Shown here: one piece after another, positions 24,859 through 32,887 of the stretch
Layout of the letters: every line of letters begins with the position of its first letter
Numbering within the stretch: position 1 is the first letter of the stretch
DNA from: Romboutsia_C sp015668195
GTDB lineage: Bacteria; Bacillota; Clostridia; Peptostreptococcales; Peptostreptococcaceae
DNA length: 64,000 nucleotides
Assembly: GCF_015668195.1 (NCBI RefSeq)
Contig: NZ_JADPFC010000001.1
Coordinates: 496,001-560,000, forward strand
Direction of reading: 5' to 3'
Translations under genes and position numbers: made by a program
Notes under the pieces: generated by a model
The model's input: the letters and a program-made list of their open reading frames with translations, nothing else
What the model was told of the DNA's origin: nothing
The model's database searches: none

Positions 24859-25479
24859 TTATTCATAAAGCTTTTTGTCTTTTTTATATTTCTTTACTAA
24901 GCTAAAGTATTTTACAGTCTGTATTCCTAAAAATAGAGTAATTAAAATTAATGCCCCTAATAGTGTATTTAATAATAAATGATTATTAGCTTTATATTTA
25001 CTTATAAAAATAGTTATTGCAAAAAGTATAGTTGTGAATAAATACATATTTCGTATTGGAGTAAGGTATTTTATTAAATCATCATTACTTGTATGTAGGT
25101 TAAAATCCATACCATCATTTTGCTTTTCTAATATTAGTAATTCTTTGTTAAAACTTCCTGGGGAAGTTGAAATTTTACCACCATTACTCCATGGTCTAAA
25201 TTTCATTTTTCCAAATGACCAGTTTATATTTATATTTTTTCTAAAGCTTTTATACCCAATATCATCTTCTAAAAAATTCTTATATTTTTTTATTTCAGAG
25301 TTTGACTTATCAGCAACAAATTCAACACAGTATATATATTCTGATGGATTGCATTTTTCAAACTCATAGGTTAATTTTCCTACCTTAATAAGCCTATATC
25401 CATGTTTAGCCATTTGATTTAACCATTTTTCTTGACCCTCTAAAAAATCAAAGAAATACTTAAACACTATTTTTTTCAT
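24859..25479 (-). CDS. DUF2812 domain protein
   Basis: 206 residues. The N-terminal soluble DUF2812 domain starts FKYFFDFLEGQEKWLNQMAKHGYRL, followed by two membrane helices (about 144-190) and a basic tail. It overlaps the PadR gene by four bases. PadR-DUF2812 pairs are widespread in clostridia and probably respond to membrane stress; the exact role is unknown. Confidence 0.88.
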   Translation of the reverse strand: MKKIVFKYFFDFLEGQEKWLNQMAKHGYRLIKVGKLTYEFEKCNPSEYIYCVEFVADKSNSEIKKYKNFLEDDIGYKSFRKNININWSFGKMKFRPWSNGGKISTSPGSFNKELLILEKQNDGMDFNLHTSNDDLIKYLTPIRNMYLFTTILFAITIFISKYKANNHLLLNTLLGALILITLFLGIQTVKYFSLVKKYKKDKKLYE

Positions 25480-25805
25480 ATTTTATCATCCCCTACTATT
25501 TTTAAAGAGATATTAAGAACATCATTTAATCGTGCAATTTCATTTTCAACTACGATTTTACCTTTAGATGTTATTAAATACTCCTTTTTCCTACTATCAT
25601 CTTTACTTTCATATGGCTCTATCCATCCTTTTTTTAACAAAGTATTAATAGCTCCATAAAGAGTACCAGCCCCTAATGATAAACGACCACTTGTTTTTAA
25701 TTCTATAAATTGCATAATCCCATAGCCATGGTTAGGCTTATATAGTGCCAATAGAATAAAAAGTGTAGTTTCTGTTAAAGCACCACCTTTTACATTATCT
25801 CTCAT
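25476..25805 (-). CDS. PadR-family regulator
   Basis: 109 residues: LTETTLFILLALYKPNHGYGIMQFIELKTSGRLSLGAGTLYGAINTLLKKGWIEPY is the PadR winged helix, then DDSRKKEYLITSKGK. It leads the PadR-DUF2812 operon. A perfect inverted repeat brackets its promoter, so autoregulation is very likely. Confidence 0.93.
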   Translation of the reverse strand: MRDNVKGGALTETTLFILLALYKPNHGYGIMQFIELKTSGRLSLGAGTLYGAINTLLKKGWIEPYESKDDSRKKEYLITSKGKIVVENEIARLNDVLNISLKIVGDDKI

Positions 25806-25832
25806 TTTATTTCTCCTTTATTACAGTAACCT

Positions 25833-25883
25833 TTATTACGTTTACTGTAATAAAATTATATCAGTAAACGTAATAATTGACAA
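25833..25883 (-). promoter_or_regulatory. PadR-DUF2812 promoter inside a perfect 15-bp inverted repeat
   Basis: On the minus strand, TTGTCA (25878-25883) and TATAAT (25855-25860) are 17 bp apart. TTATTACGTTTACTG (25833-25847) and its exact complement (25862-25876) flank the -10, so bound PadR would block RNA polymerase. Confidence 0.85.
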
Positions 25884-26076
25884 TAAAATTATATCTTTAT
25901 TAAGGTTTACATTAATCTTATGTATATTATCATTTTAAAGATATAAGATAACAAGTTAAAGTCAATTATGTTGAAATATACAAATAGTTATAACATATAG
26001 TATAATTATGTAGATTATTTGTTTACAATTATTATATAATACAAAATAAAAAATAATAGTAAGGGGGATATTTAAA

Positions 26077-26697
26077 ATGATAAGTGAAGATACTAATGAA
26101 TCTTGGTCTATTAGAACATCTAAGGATGAGTTATTAAACTTTATTATATTCACTGGGTGTATGTATAATTTAATTGATAATGAAAACTTTAATGAATCGA
26201 ATACACCTTGGCCAACTAATCTATCAAATTTAGTTTTTGATGATTTACATATTGAAAAGCTAAAATTACAGTGGAAACTATGGTTTAATGGAGTTATAGA
26301 AAAAAGGTGTAATAATATTAACCATAATAGAATGAGTTTACTTGTTAGTGAAATATATAATGTAAATAATTTTTTAGAGCTGGAATATATTGAGCTTAGG
26401 GAATGCTGTAAAAAAGCATATCCATACTTCATTGAGTGGTGGGATATGCAAGCTGGAGGTAAAAGTGCGATTTCTTACTATGAAATTATGGTAGAAAATA
26501 GATTTTGTGATTATATAGATGAATTAGAATGTGAATTAAATAGAAAAGTTAAGGGATTTAATCTTTATATAGATATAGTATATACGGGAGTACCAGATGT
26601 ACTAGATGTAAATGATGAATATATTGTAATAACTCCAAATGGATATATCAATTTAACTAAGGATTGGTGGATGAGAAAATTAGCTAAATTAGCATAA
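26077..26697 (+). CDS. Hypothetical cytosolic protein
   Basis: 206 residues, acidic, tryptophan-rich, without membrane segments. Notable segments: WWDMQAGGKSAISYYE in the middle and YIVITPNGYINLTKDWWMRK at the end. The composition and genomic setting resemble contact-toxin immunity proteins, but no family is recognised. GGGGGAT ribosome site. Confidence 0.7.
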   Translation: MISEDTNESWSIRTSKDELLNFIIFTGCMYNLIDNENFNESNTPWPTNLSNLVFDDLHIEKLKLQWKLWFNGVIEKRCNNINHNRMSLLVSEIYNVNNFLELEYIELRECCKKAYPYFIEWWDMQAGGKSAISYYEIMVENRFCDYIDELECELNRKVKGFNLYIDIVYTGVPDVLDVNDEYIVITPNGYINLTKDWWMRKLAKLA

Positions 26698-26760
26698 TAA
26701 TTACTGAAAAATTTTAATATAATGCTAATTTAAATAAGATACATTTTAGGGGGATTATCA

Positions 26761-26955
26761 ATGGATTTAGAAAAATGTCCATTATGTGGATGTAGTGAAA
26801 TTGGAGAAGGTAGTTTTGTAGGTTATGGTGGATTAATTAATTCAAAGAGTTTAATTCCTAAAACACAAGAAGTTGTAGCTAGTGTATGTACAGAATGTGG
26901 ATACATAATAGCCATGAGAGTTTTAAAACCTAATAAATTTAAGAATAGTAGATAA
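26761..26955 (+). CDS. Small zinc-ribbon protein
   Basis: 64 residues with CPLCGC at residues 6-11 and CTECGY at about 44-49, forming one zinc ribbon; between them GEGSFVGYGGLINSKSL. Similar small ribbons are annotated as nucleic-acid-binding proteins. GGGGGAT ribosome site. Confidence 0.75.
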   Translation: MDLEKCPLCGCSEIGEGSFVGYGGLINSKSLIPKTQEVVASVCTECGYIIAMRVLKPNKFKNSR

Positions 26956-27021
26956 TAATATATAGGTTTAAAACTATCCATAAAAAATAAATGTATGTTA
27001 TTAAATGAAGGATTAAGAGAT

Positions 27022-27684
27022 ATGAATAAGATTTTAATGATAGAAAAAACTAAGAAGTTTGTCAAGAATAAACTATATGGTGAAGGAAGTGGACACGATT
27101 GGTTTCACATAGAAAGGGTATATAACTTAGCTAAATATTTAGCAGAAAAAGAAAATGCAGATTCTTTTATTGTTGAGATGACAGCATTATTACACGATAT
27201 TGATGACTGGAAATTTTCAAATACAAATGATACAAACACTACAGTTACAGAAAACTTTCTAAACTCTATAAATATAGATGATGAGTCTTTAAAAAAAATA
27301 ATTAAAATAATACAAACTATGTCCTTTAAAGGTGGAGTTATTGATTCAACACAATATACTATTGAAGGAAAAGTAGTTCAGGATGCTGATAGGTTAGATG
27401 CTATAGGGGCTATAGGAATAGCTAGAACCTTCGCATATGGAGGAAATAAAAATCAATTAATGTATGACCCAACAATAAAACCAATAGATTTTAAATCTTT
27501 AAACCAAGTTAAAAATGCACAAAATCATACAATAAATCATTTTTATGAAAAATTATTAAAATTAAAGGATTTAATGAATACAGATACAGCAAAAGAAATA
27601 GCAGAAAAAAGACATAAATTTATGGAAGAGTTTTTAAATGAGTTTTATAATGAATGGAATTTTAATGGGCAAAGTGTTAAATAA
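27022..27684 (+). CDS. HD-domain phosphohydrolase (YpgQ/YedJ type)
   Basis: About 220 residues. Metal ligands: H in GHDWFHIERV, HD in ALLHDIDDWKF, and D in VQDADRLDAIGAIGIARTF, plus the YDPTIKP segment of this subfamily. Known members hydrolyse nucleoside triphosphates or related phosphoesters. ATG at 26995 is in frame, but the region upstream of 27022 lacks the family pattern. It precedes a 35-residue peptide gene by 13 bases. Confidence 0.88.
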   Translation: MNKILMIEKTKKFVKNKLYGEGSGHDWFHIERVYNLAKYLAEKENADSFIVEMTALLHDIDDWKFSNTNDTNTTVTENFLNSINIDDESLKKIIKIIQTMSFKGGVIDSTQYTIEGKVVQDADRLDAIGAIGIARTFAYGGNKNQLMYDPTIKPIDFKSLNQVKNAQNHTINHFYEKLLKLKDLMNTDTAKEIAEKRHKFMEEFLNEFYNEWNFNGQSVK

Positions 27685-27697
27685 AGGGGGAATAAAA

Positions 27698-27805
27698 ATG
27701 ACTACATATTTTTTTACAATTCCATATGGGGTAATTGCAGTATTTGGGATATTGATAGCTGGAGTTGGCTTATTTTTATATAATAAAAATAAGCATAAAA
27801 AGTAA
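27698..27805 (+). CDS. Small single-helix membrane protein
   Basis: 35 codons with a strong AAAGGGGGA Shine-Dalgarno 7 bases before the ATG. TIPYGVIAVFGILIAGVGLF is one membrane helix, followed by a strongly basic tail (YNKNKHKK). It lies between the HD gene and a terminator, so it is probably the last gene of that operon. Function unknown. Confidence 0.65.
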   Translation: MTTYFFTIPYGVIAVFGILIAGVGLFLYNKNKHKK

Positions 27806-27819
27806 ACTAATAGAGGATT

Positions 27820-27867
27820 TAAAATATTTCCATCCTTATGGATTATCATTTAGGAAATATTTTAAAT
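27820..27867 (+). terminator. Hairpin terminator
   Basis: AAAATATTTCC / GGAAATATTTT with an inner ATCC / GGAT pair. Confidence 0.65.
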
Positions 27868-27910
27868 AATATAGATAAATAGGAATTTACATAAGAAAGT
27901 GAATTAGACA

Positions 27911-28549
27911 ATGATAAAATTTTTAGAACAAATAAGAATTCCTAAGAATGATTTAATGACTTCCAAAAAGATAATGAATTCAATTATAATTTTTCTTCTT
28001 GGAATTGGACTTGGAATTTTTTCAAAATGGCTAGATACTTTATCTATAGATGATGGTATTTGGTGGCAGCATATTTTAGGTATACTCGACTTAGGAAATG
28101 TATTCTCTTTACTTGGAGTGTGGATTTTAATAGCAGTATGTATATCTATTTTTAGTAATACATCTTTACGAGCGGGCATTAATGTATTTTTATTCTTTTT
28201 AGGTATGTGTGTTAGCTATCATCTATGTAGTATTATTTTTGCAGGATTTAATCCTATGAATTACATGATGATATGGTATTTGGTAACACTTATTTCTCCA
28301 TTATTGGCATTTATTTGTTGGTATGCTAAAGGAAATGGAATTATCCCATTTATTATTAAGGTATGTATAATTACAGTTATGATATTATGTTCTTTTAGTA
28401 TAGGAATGTGGTATTTCGATTTTACAAGTATAATAAATACAGTGTTTTTTATAATTACATTAATTGTTTTATACGATACACAAAAGGGATCTATATATAG
28501 TTTAATAACTTCTATAGTATTGGCATATTTAATCAGATTATTTATGTAG
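27911..28549 (+). CDS. Hypothetical polytopic membrane protein
   Basis: 212 residues and six helices. GIGLGIFSKWLDTLSIDDG and WWQHILGILDLGNVFSLLGVW are conserved-looking loops. This pattern occurs in clostridial DUF6518-type proteins, but I am not certain. An internally deleted copy lies at 31198-31425. Terminator at 28622-28667. Confidence 0.75.
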   Translation: MIKFLEQIRIPKNDLMTSKKIMNSIIIFLLGIGLGIFSKWLDTLSIDDGIWWQHILGILDLGNVFSLLGVWILIAVCISIFSNTSLRAGINVFLFFLGMCVSYHLCSIIFAGFNPMNYMMIWYLVTLISPLLAFICWYAKGNGIIPFIIKVCIITVMILCSFSIGMWYFDFTSIINTVFFIITLIVLYDTQKGSIYSLITSIVLAYLIRLFM

Positions 28550-28621
28550 TTAGGATAGCTGTACAAATTAAAAGAATATAATATATTAAAAATTTTAATA
28601 TATTTATTATTAAAGTATATA

Positions 28622-28667
28622 AAAATAGCTAGAGTTTGGAGAATTTCTATAGGTCTAGCTATTTTTA
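28622..28667 (+). terminator. Rho-independent terminator
   Basis: AAATAGCTAGA / TCTAGCTATTT stem with T tail. Confidence 0.8.
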
Positions 28668-28775
28668 TTGCTTATTTATTATACAGTTGTATAAGGTAGC
28701 TAAAAATAAAATATTAAAAAGTATATGGATATATAAATACTACATCATCAACACTTTGTGAAGAAAGTTAAAACT

Positions 28776-28816
28776 ACAATAAAATTCTTAAAGTATATAT
28801 TAAGAATTTTATTGTA
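28776..28816. repeat. Perfect inverted repeat
   Basis: ACAATAAAATTCTTAA and its complement separated by eight bases; no T run. It lies just upstream of family A copy 8. Confidence 0.7.
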
Positions 28817-28935
28817 AAATTTTATAGCATTATTTGGGTTTATGAAATTATTTACTTTAGTGTACAGTTATTTAACTATAAGTTCTGCTATAATTAAATT
28901 AGCAATTGTTATATATTACAATAAAAGATTGAAAG
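28815..28935 (+). repeat. Dispersed promoter-type repeat, family A, copy 8
   Basis: TATAGCATTATTTGGGTTTATGAAATTATTTACTTTAGTG, AACTATAAGTTCTGCTATAATTAAATTA, with TATAAT at 28889-28894. The match to 20960-21060 extends up to the start codon. Confidence 0.75.
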
Positions 28936-28946
28936 GGGAAATTATT

Positions 28947-29249
28947 GTGGGAAATTATACTGAATGTAATCATAAGTTTACATTTTATGATAGATTAAAA
29001 TGTATTTTAAATTTGACAGAACATTTGAAGTGTACAAAATGTAACTCAATTTATAAACCTAAAGCAAATGTGTATAGGGGGATATATATTTTTACTATTC
29101 TTATTTTAAATATATTTGTATTTAATAATATCATTACTTTAAATGACTTCATGCTAAAAATTAAATTGCAAATATTAATAATAATTGTAACTTTTCCTTT
29201 GTTTGATTTATTACCCCATAGGTGGCATAGATACGAAAAGATTAATTAA
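28947..29249 (+). CDS. Cxxc-type protein paralogue lacking the first cysteine
   Basis: 100 residues, about 80% identical by eye to 21070-21372. The first knuckle reads NYTEC in place of KCTEC, so one zinc ligand is gone, while LKCTKC is kept. Same GTG start and ribosome site as the paralogue. It may still be made, but zinc binding should be impaired. Confidence 0.75.
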   Translation: MGNYTECNHKFTFYDRLKCILNLTEHLKCTKCNSIYKPKANVYRGIYIFTILILNIFVFNNIITLNDFMLKIKLQILIIIVTFPLFDLLPHRWHRYEKIN

Positions 29250-29375
29250 AAATTTAAATATATATTTGTGGTATCATTTATAATTTCCTTAGGCACACAT
29301 ATAAAGGATAAAAAACAAAGTAAATGATGTTTCGAAAAACATGTTTTATTTTAATATTCAAATGGAGGCGATAGT

Positions 29376-29576
29376 ATGAGAATGTGTTTAAGATGTAATG
29401 AAACTATGGTTGAAGATTATATGTTGAAAACTGAAAATTTTACAGCTCAAGCTTCAGTGTTATTAGGAAAAGGAAGTGGAGTTTTTTCAGATACCAAAGG
29501 AAAAGTAAAGGCTACTGTTTGTCCAAAGTGTGGTGAGATTTCAATATTTTTTGATAAGTTAGATAAAATTAAGTAG
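29376..29576 (+). CDS. Small zinc-ribbon protein
   Basis: 66 residues with CLRCNETM at the N-terminus and CPKCGEISIF near the C-terminus, one zinc ribbon. The middle (VLLGKGSGVFSDTKGKVKATV) resembles the PF20097-type nucleic-acid-binding ribbons. GGAGG ribosome site; own terminator. Confidence 0.78.
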   Translation: MRMCLRCNETMVEDYMLKTENFTAQASVLLGKGSGVFSDTKGKVKATVCPKCGEISIFFDKLDKIK

Positions 29577-29605
29577 TGTATTTATTTAATATATTGTGAA
29601 CTTAC

Positions 29606-29640
29606 GGAGTAGTAATCTAAAATTATTACTCTATTTTTAT
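29606..29640 (+). terminator. Rho-independent terminator
   Basis: GAGTAGTAAT / ATTATTACTC stem followed by TATTTTT. Confidence 0.75.
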
Positions 29641-29786
29641 GTATTTGATTTAATTTTATGTAAATGCTTAATTATTGTTGAATATTAAGTACTAGTTTGC
29701 TATCATTTGTGTTGATGCTTATAATATTTTGTAACAACTAAATATTTTATTTAAAAATTTTATTCATATTAAAAGGGGGATTTATT

Positions 29787-30977
29787 ATGAAAAAGATTTT
29801 CGATAGCTTAATATTTAAGCTAGTACTAGCAGTTATTATTGGTCTTATAGTTGGATTTGCATCTTCAGAGTCCGTAATGAACGTAATAGTTACTCTTAAA
29901 TACGTTTTAGGTCAGGTTATATTCTTCTCAGTTCCATTAATAATCATTGGATTTATAGCTCCATCCATAGCTAAATTAAGACATAATGCTTCTCAATTAC
30001 TAGGATTTGCAATTGGTTTTGCCTACATATCATCAGTAGGTGCAGCAGCATTTTCTGCAATATTTGGTTACATATTAATTCCAAAGTTATCAATCGCTTC
30101 AACTACAGGGTCTTTACGTGAATTACCAGAACTTATCTTTCAATTAGACATACCGCAAGTAATGCCTGTTATGAGTGCTTTATTTTTATCTATAATAGTT
30201 GGTTTAGCTGTAACTTGGACTAAAGCCGATTTAGTTGAAAAATTTCTAAATGAGTTTCAAAATATAGTTTTAAGCTTAGTTAATAGAGTTGTAATACCTA
30301 TATTACCTTTCTTTATAGCTACAACATTTGCTGCTTTAGCATATGAAGGCTCTATAACTAATCATCTTCCAGTATTCTTAAAGGTTATAGTTATTGTACT
30401 TATTGGTCACTTTATATGGATGTCAGTATTATACCTTGTTGCAGGTATGATGTCAGGAAAAAATCCAATAGAAGTTATAAAATATTATGGTCCAGCTTAT
30501 TTAACAGCTGTTGGAAGTATGTCTTCTGCTGCAACATTACCTGTAGCACTAGAATGTGCTAATAAGTCTAAGGTTTTAAGAAAAGATATATTAGATTTTT
30601 CTGTTCCACTTTGTTCAAATATACATCTTTGTGGTTCTGTTTTAACTGAAGTATTCTTTGTAATGGTTGTATCTCAAATTCTTTATGGTAATCTTCCAAG
30701 TGTTGGGACTATGGTTTTATTTATATTATTACTAGGAGTATTTGCAATAGGTGCACCTGGTGTTCCTGGGGGAACAGTTATGGCATCTCTTGGTTTGATA
30801 ACTAGTGTTCTTGGATTTAATGAAACTGGAACAGCTCTTATATTAACTATATTTGCCCTTCAAGATAGTTTTGGAACAGCTTGTAATGTTGTTGGAGATG
30901 GTGCGTTGACTCTTATGCTTACAGGAGTTGCTGATAAGAAGAATATAAAGAGTGATGATAAATCTTTTAATTTATAG
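29787..30977 (+). CDS. Dicarboxylate/amino acid:cation symporter (DAACS)
   Basis: 396 residues, eight helices and two re-entrant hairpins. The serine-rich loop AVGSMSSAATLPVALEC and the C-terminal GAPGVPGGTVMASLG and FALQDSFGTACNVVGDGALT are DAACS signatures (GltP/GltT/DctA group). It imports glutamate, aspartate, serine or dicarboxylates with Na+ or H+. GGGGGA ribosome site and a terminator; monocistronic. Confidence 0.93.
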   Translation: MKKIFDSLIFKLVLAVIIGLIVGFASSESVMNVIVTLKYVLGQVIFFSVPLIIIGFIAPSIAKLRHNASQLLGFAIGFAYISSVGAAAFSAIFGYILIPKLSIASTTGSLRELPELIFQLDIPQVMPVMSALFLSIIVGLAVTWTKADLVEKFLNEFQNIVLSLVNRVVIPILPFFIATTFAALAYEGSITNHLPVFLKVIVIVLIGHFIWMSVLYLVAGMMSGKNPIEVIKYYGPAYLTAVGSMSSAATLPVALECANKSKVLRKDILDFSVPLCSNIHLCGSVLTEVFFVMVVSQILYGNLPSVGTMVLFILLLGVFAIGAPGVPGGTVMASLGLITSVLGFNETGTALILTIFALQDSFGTACNVVGDGALTLMLTGVADKKNIKSDDKSFNL

Positions 30978-31005
30978 TTAGTTTAATTATTTTATAAATA
31001 TAATA

Positions 31006-31044
31006 AAGCCTTACTACATGTATTTTGTATAAGGCTTGTTTTTA
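31006..31044 (+). terminator. Rho-independent terminator
   Basis: AAGCCTTA / TAAGGCTT stem with inner TACA / TGTA and a T tail. Confidence 0.8.
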
Positions 31045-31197
31045 TATTAATTAAGATTTATAGAAAAATTATAAGTCTTAATTATTTTTTATTAACTTAA
31101 TTGTAATACAACTATAATATAACTAGAAAATAATTGAATATTATGTATAATATAATCAAAGTTCGTAATTGTTATATAACTTGAAATAGGTGAAGGG

Positions 31198-31425
31198 AAA
31201 GTTATAATTTTTCTCCTTGGAATTGGACTTGGAATTTTTTCAAAATGGCTAGATACTTTAGCTATAGATGATGGTATTTCGATTTTACAAGTATAATAAA
31301 TACAGTGTTTTTTATAATTACATTAGTTGTTTTGTACGATACACCAAAGGTTTTTATATATAGTTAAAAGAACTATACAAATTAAAAGAATATAATATAA
31401 TAATAATTTTAATATATATTGTATT
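31198..31425 (+). pseudogene. Internally deleted copy of the membrane gene at 27911-28549
   Basis: IIFLLGIGLGIFSKWLDTL is preserved, then at GATGGTATTT the sequence jumps from the copy of 28060 to the copy of 28418. Both original sites share TGGTATTT, so about 355 bp were lost between 8-bp direct repeats. A second deletion removes the 3' coding end, and homology continues in the old downstream region (ATACAAATTAAAAGAATATAATAT) up to the ribosome site of the next gene. Confidence 0.88.
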
Positions 31426-31439
31426 AAGGGGGATATGTA

Positions 31440-31856
31440 ATGATACTTAAGAAGAAGTATATTTTAGGATTGGCAATTATAGTTGGACTAACATTTATAG
31501 GATTAGAGAGTTTTGCTAATTCTCAAAGCAATTTAGATGATATTTCTAATAATGAAAATGTATACGAAATCAAAGAAAATGAAAATGGACAAACTTATGG
31601 TAGTAATTTAGCTACTATAGAATATGACAATGGACCAGATTTAATATCGGTTGAAATGGAAAATGGTAAAACTGGTTATGTTTACAGAGATGAGTTTTAT
31701 GATAATGCAAATCAACCAAACAACCCAGAGGAAGCAATGGCTTATATGGAGAAGGTAGAAAAAAACATTAAAAAATATGGCTATTATAGAGCAATTCCTG
31801 TTTACGAAGAAGATGGAAAAACAGAAATAGGCTCATTTAAAATTGGTGGAAATTAA
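31440..31856 (+). CDS. Secreted hypothetical protein
   Basis: 138 residues with a signal peptide (KKKYILGLAIIVGLTFIGLESFA). The mature part contains NGQTYGSNLATIEYDNGPDL and NGKTGYVYRDEF, a strand motif also seen in the outer tails of M56/BlaR1-type proteins. No enzymatic motif. GGGGGAT ribosome site; its upstream region is made of pseudogene sequence. Confidence 0.7.
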   Translation: MILKKKYILGLAIIVGLTFIGLESFANSQSNLDDISNNENVYEIKENENGQTYGSNLATIEYDNGPDLISVEMENGKTGYVYRDEFYDNANQPNNPEEAMAYMEKVEKNIKKYGYYRAIPVYEEDGKTEIGSFKIGGN

Positions 31857-31879
31857 GTATATAAAGGTTTATATTAGAT

Positions 31880-32014
31880 TATATACTTGGAAAACATATT
31901 ATTGAAAATGTGATTAATGAACATACATTATTTATAGATATGCTAATTGAAAAAGAAATTTTAGATAAATAGATAGAGCTAGATAACTAAAAATTAATCT
32001 ATATTGAACTTAAC
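31880..32014 (+). other. Short vestigial ORF
   Basis: LGKHIIENVINEHTLFIDML then IEKEILDK and stop (about 31889-31972), without start or ribosome site. Probably a remnant tail of a lost gene. Confidence 0.25.
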
Positions 32015-32061
32015 TCCCATGCCTAAGATGAATTTCTTGAGTATGGGAGTTTCTTATGAAA

Positions 32062-32186
32062 TTAAACCACACTATATTCATAGATGTTTATCAAAACTGC
32101 TTGTACTAATAATATAAAACTACAAACCCATACAGCCTTAGTACTTATAGCAATAGATATTAAAGCATTATATAATAATTTTTCAT
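32062..32186 (-). pseudogene. DUF1275 remnant
   Basis: Matches both ends of the DUF1275 gene at 37070-37762 and its bidirectional terminator (ACTCCCAT...ATGGGAGT at about 32018-32056), but the middle is gone. First part of a collapsed copy of the 37.0-39.0 kb segment. Confidence 0.88.
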
Positions 32187-32298
32187 ATAATTTTACCTCT
32201 TAATATGTGAATATAACTATTAATGATATATATTATAACCTAAATTATGATAGTTACTTTAAAAGTAAATTATTAGTATTACTAAAAGCATTCTAGCC

Positions 32299-32421
32299 AA
32301 AGTACAAAATCAAATTATTAAAAACCCAAAGCTTGTACCATTTGAATTTAGCACTCATGCATCATTTTATGATCAGCAAGAGAGATTTAACGAAGAATTG
32401 GTAAAATTTATTGAAGAATAA
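32299..32421 (+). pseudogene. Alpha/beta hydrolase C-terminal remnant
   Basis: KVQNQIIKNPKLVPFEFSTH then ASFYDQQERFNEELVKFIEE equals the last 40 residues of the hydrolase at 37993-38805, except that SGH has become STH and a few other changes. It is directly joined to the DUF1275 remnant upstream and to repeat B downstream. Confidence 0.9.
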
Positions 32422-32429
32422 AGTTTTGT

Positions 32430-32516
32430 ATGAGTAAGGACTATTTGGTAAGTGTTAAGGAAAAGAGGTTAAATTATAGGATATATAAATAAGGAGGAAC
32501 GATTCGTTCTTCTTTG
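32430..32516 (+). repeat. Family B repeat, copy 1: 20-codon ORF plus hairpin
   Basis: ORF 32430-32492 reads MSKDYLVSVKEKRLNYRIYK; its TAA overlaps the start of the GGAGGAACGA / TCGTTCTTC hairpin. There is no good Shine-Dalgarno before the ATG. Family B copies 2-4 lie near 38906, 45904 and 47178. Confidence 0.75.
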
Positions 32517-32639
32517 TTTATGTAGTAAATGGAAATTACTCAGTTGATTTTGATGAAATATAGTTATTTACTTATGTTAAGGTTGATATTATAATATAAA
32601 TAACGATTATTTACGTAGGATTAACATAGGGAGTATTTA

Positions 32640-32735
32640 AATTTCGGACAGAGGGGATTCCCTCGTCTTTACCATTGAAATTCATGAAAAAATGTATTGG
32701 TTAAAAGTCAATATCTTTTTTTGTGGTATAGATAT
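32640..32735 (+). ncRNA. Family C element, copy 1
   Basis: Block ACCATTGAAATTCATGAAAAAA followed by the hairpin TATTGGTTAAAAGTCAATA and TCTTTTTTT. It stands alone between pseudogenes and the glycosyltransferase gene. Related elements: 34962, 49612, 51055, 54108. Confidence 0.45.
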
Positions 32736-32887
32736 ATATTATTCTAAATGAAGCCAAAGTAAGTTATAATTAAGTGATAAAATTTATCATACAAAAGAGG
32801 TATTATTATATACATAGATTATAGATTATAGTAAATACTAGTATACTTAATTATACGTTAAAAATAAAAAGGGGAGAGATATGAAAC

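Noticed and set aside
28842..28946. 35-residue N-terminal extension of the cxxc paralogue
   Set aside because: It covers the family A promoter including TATAAT; the paralogue starts at the equivalent GTG.
32640..32735. c-di-GMP riboswitch upstream of the PilZ glycosyltransferase
   Set aside because: No GEMM-type conserved core (CACGCACAGGGCAAACC-like) was found; the hairpin belongs to family C, which also occurs by unrelated genes.
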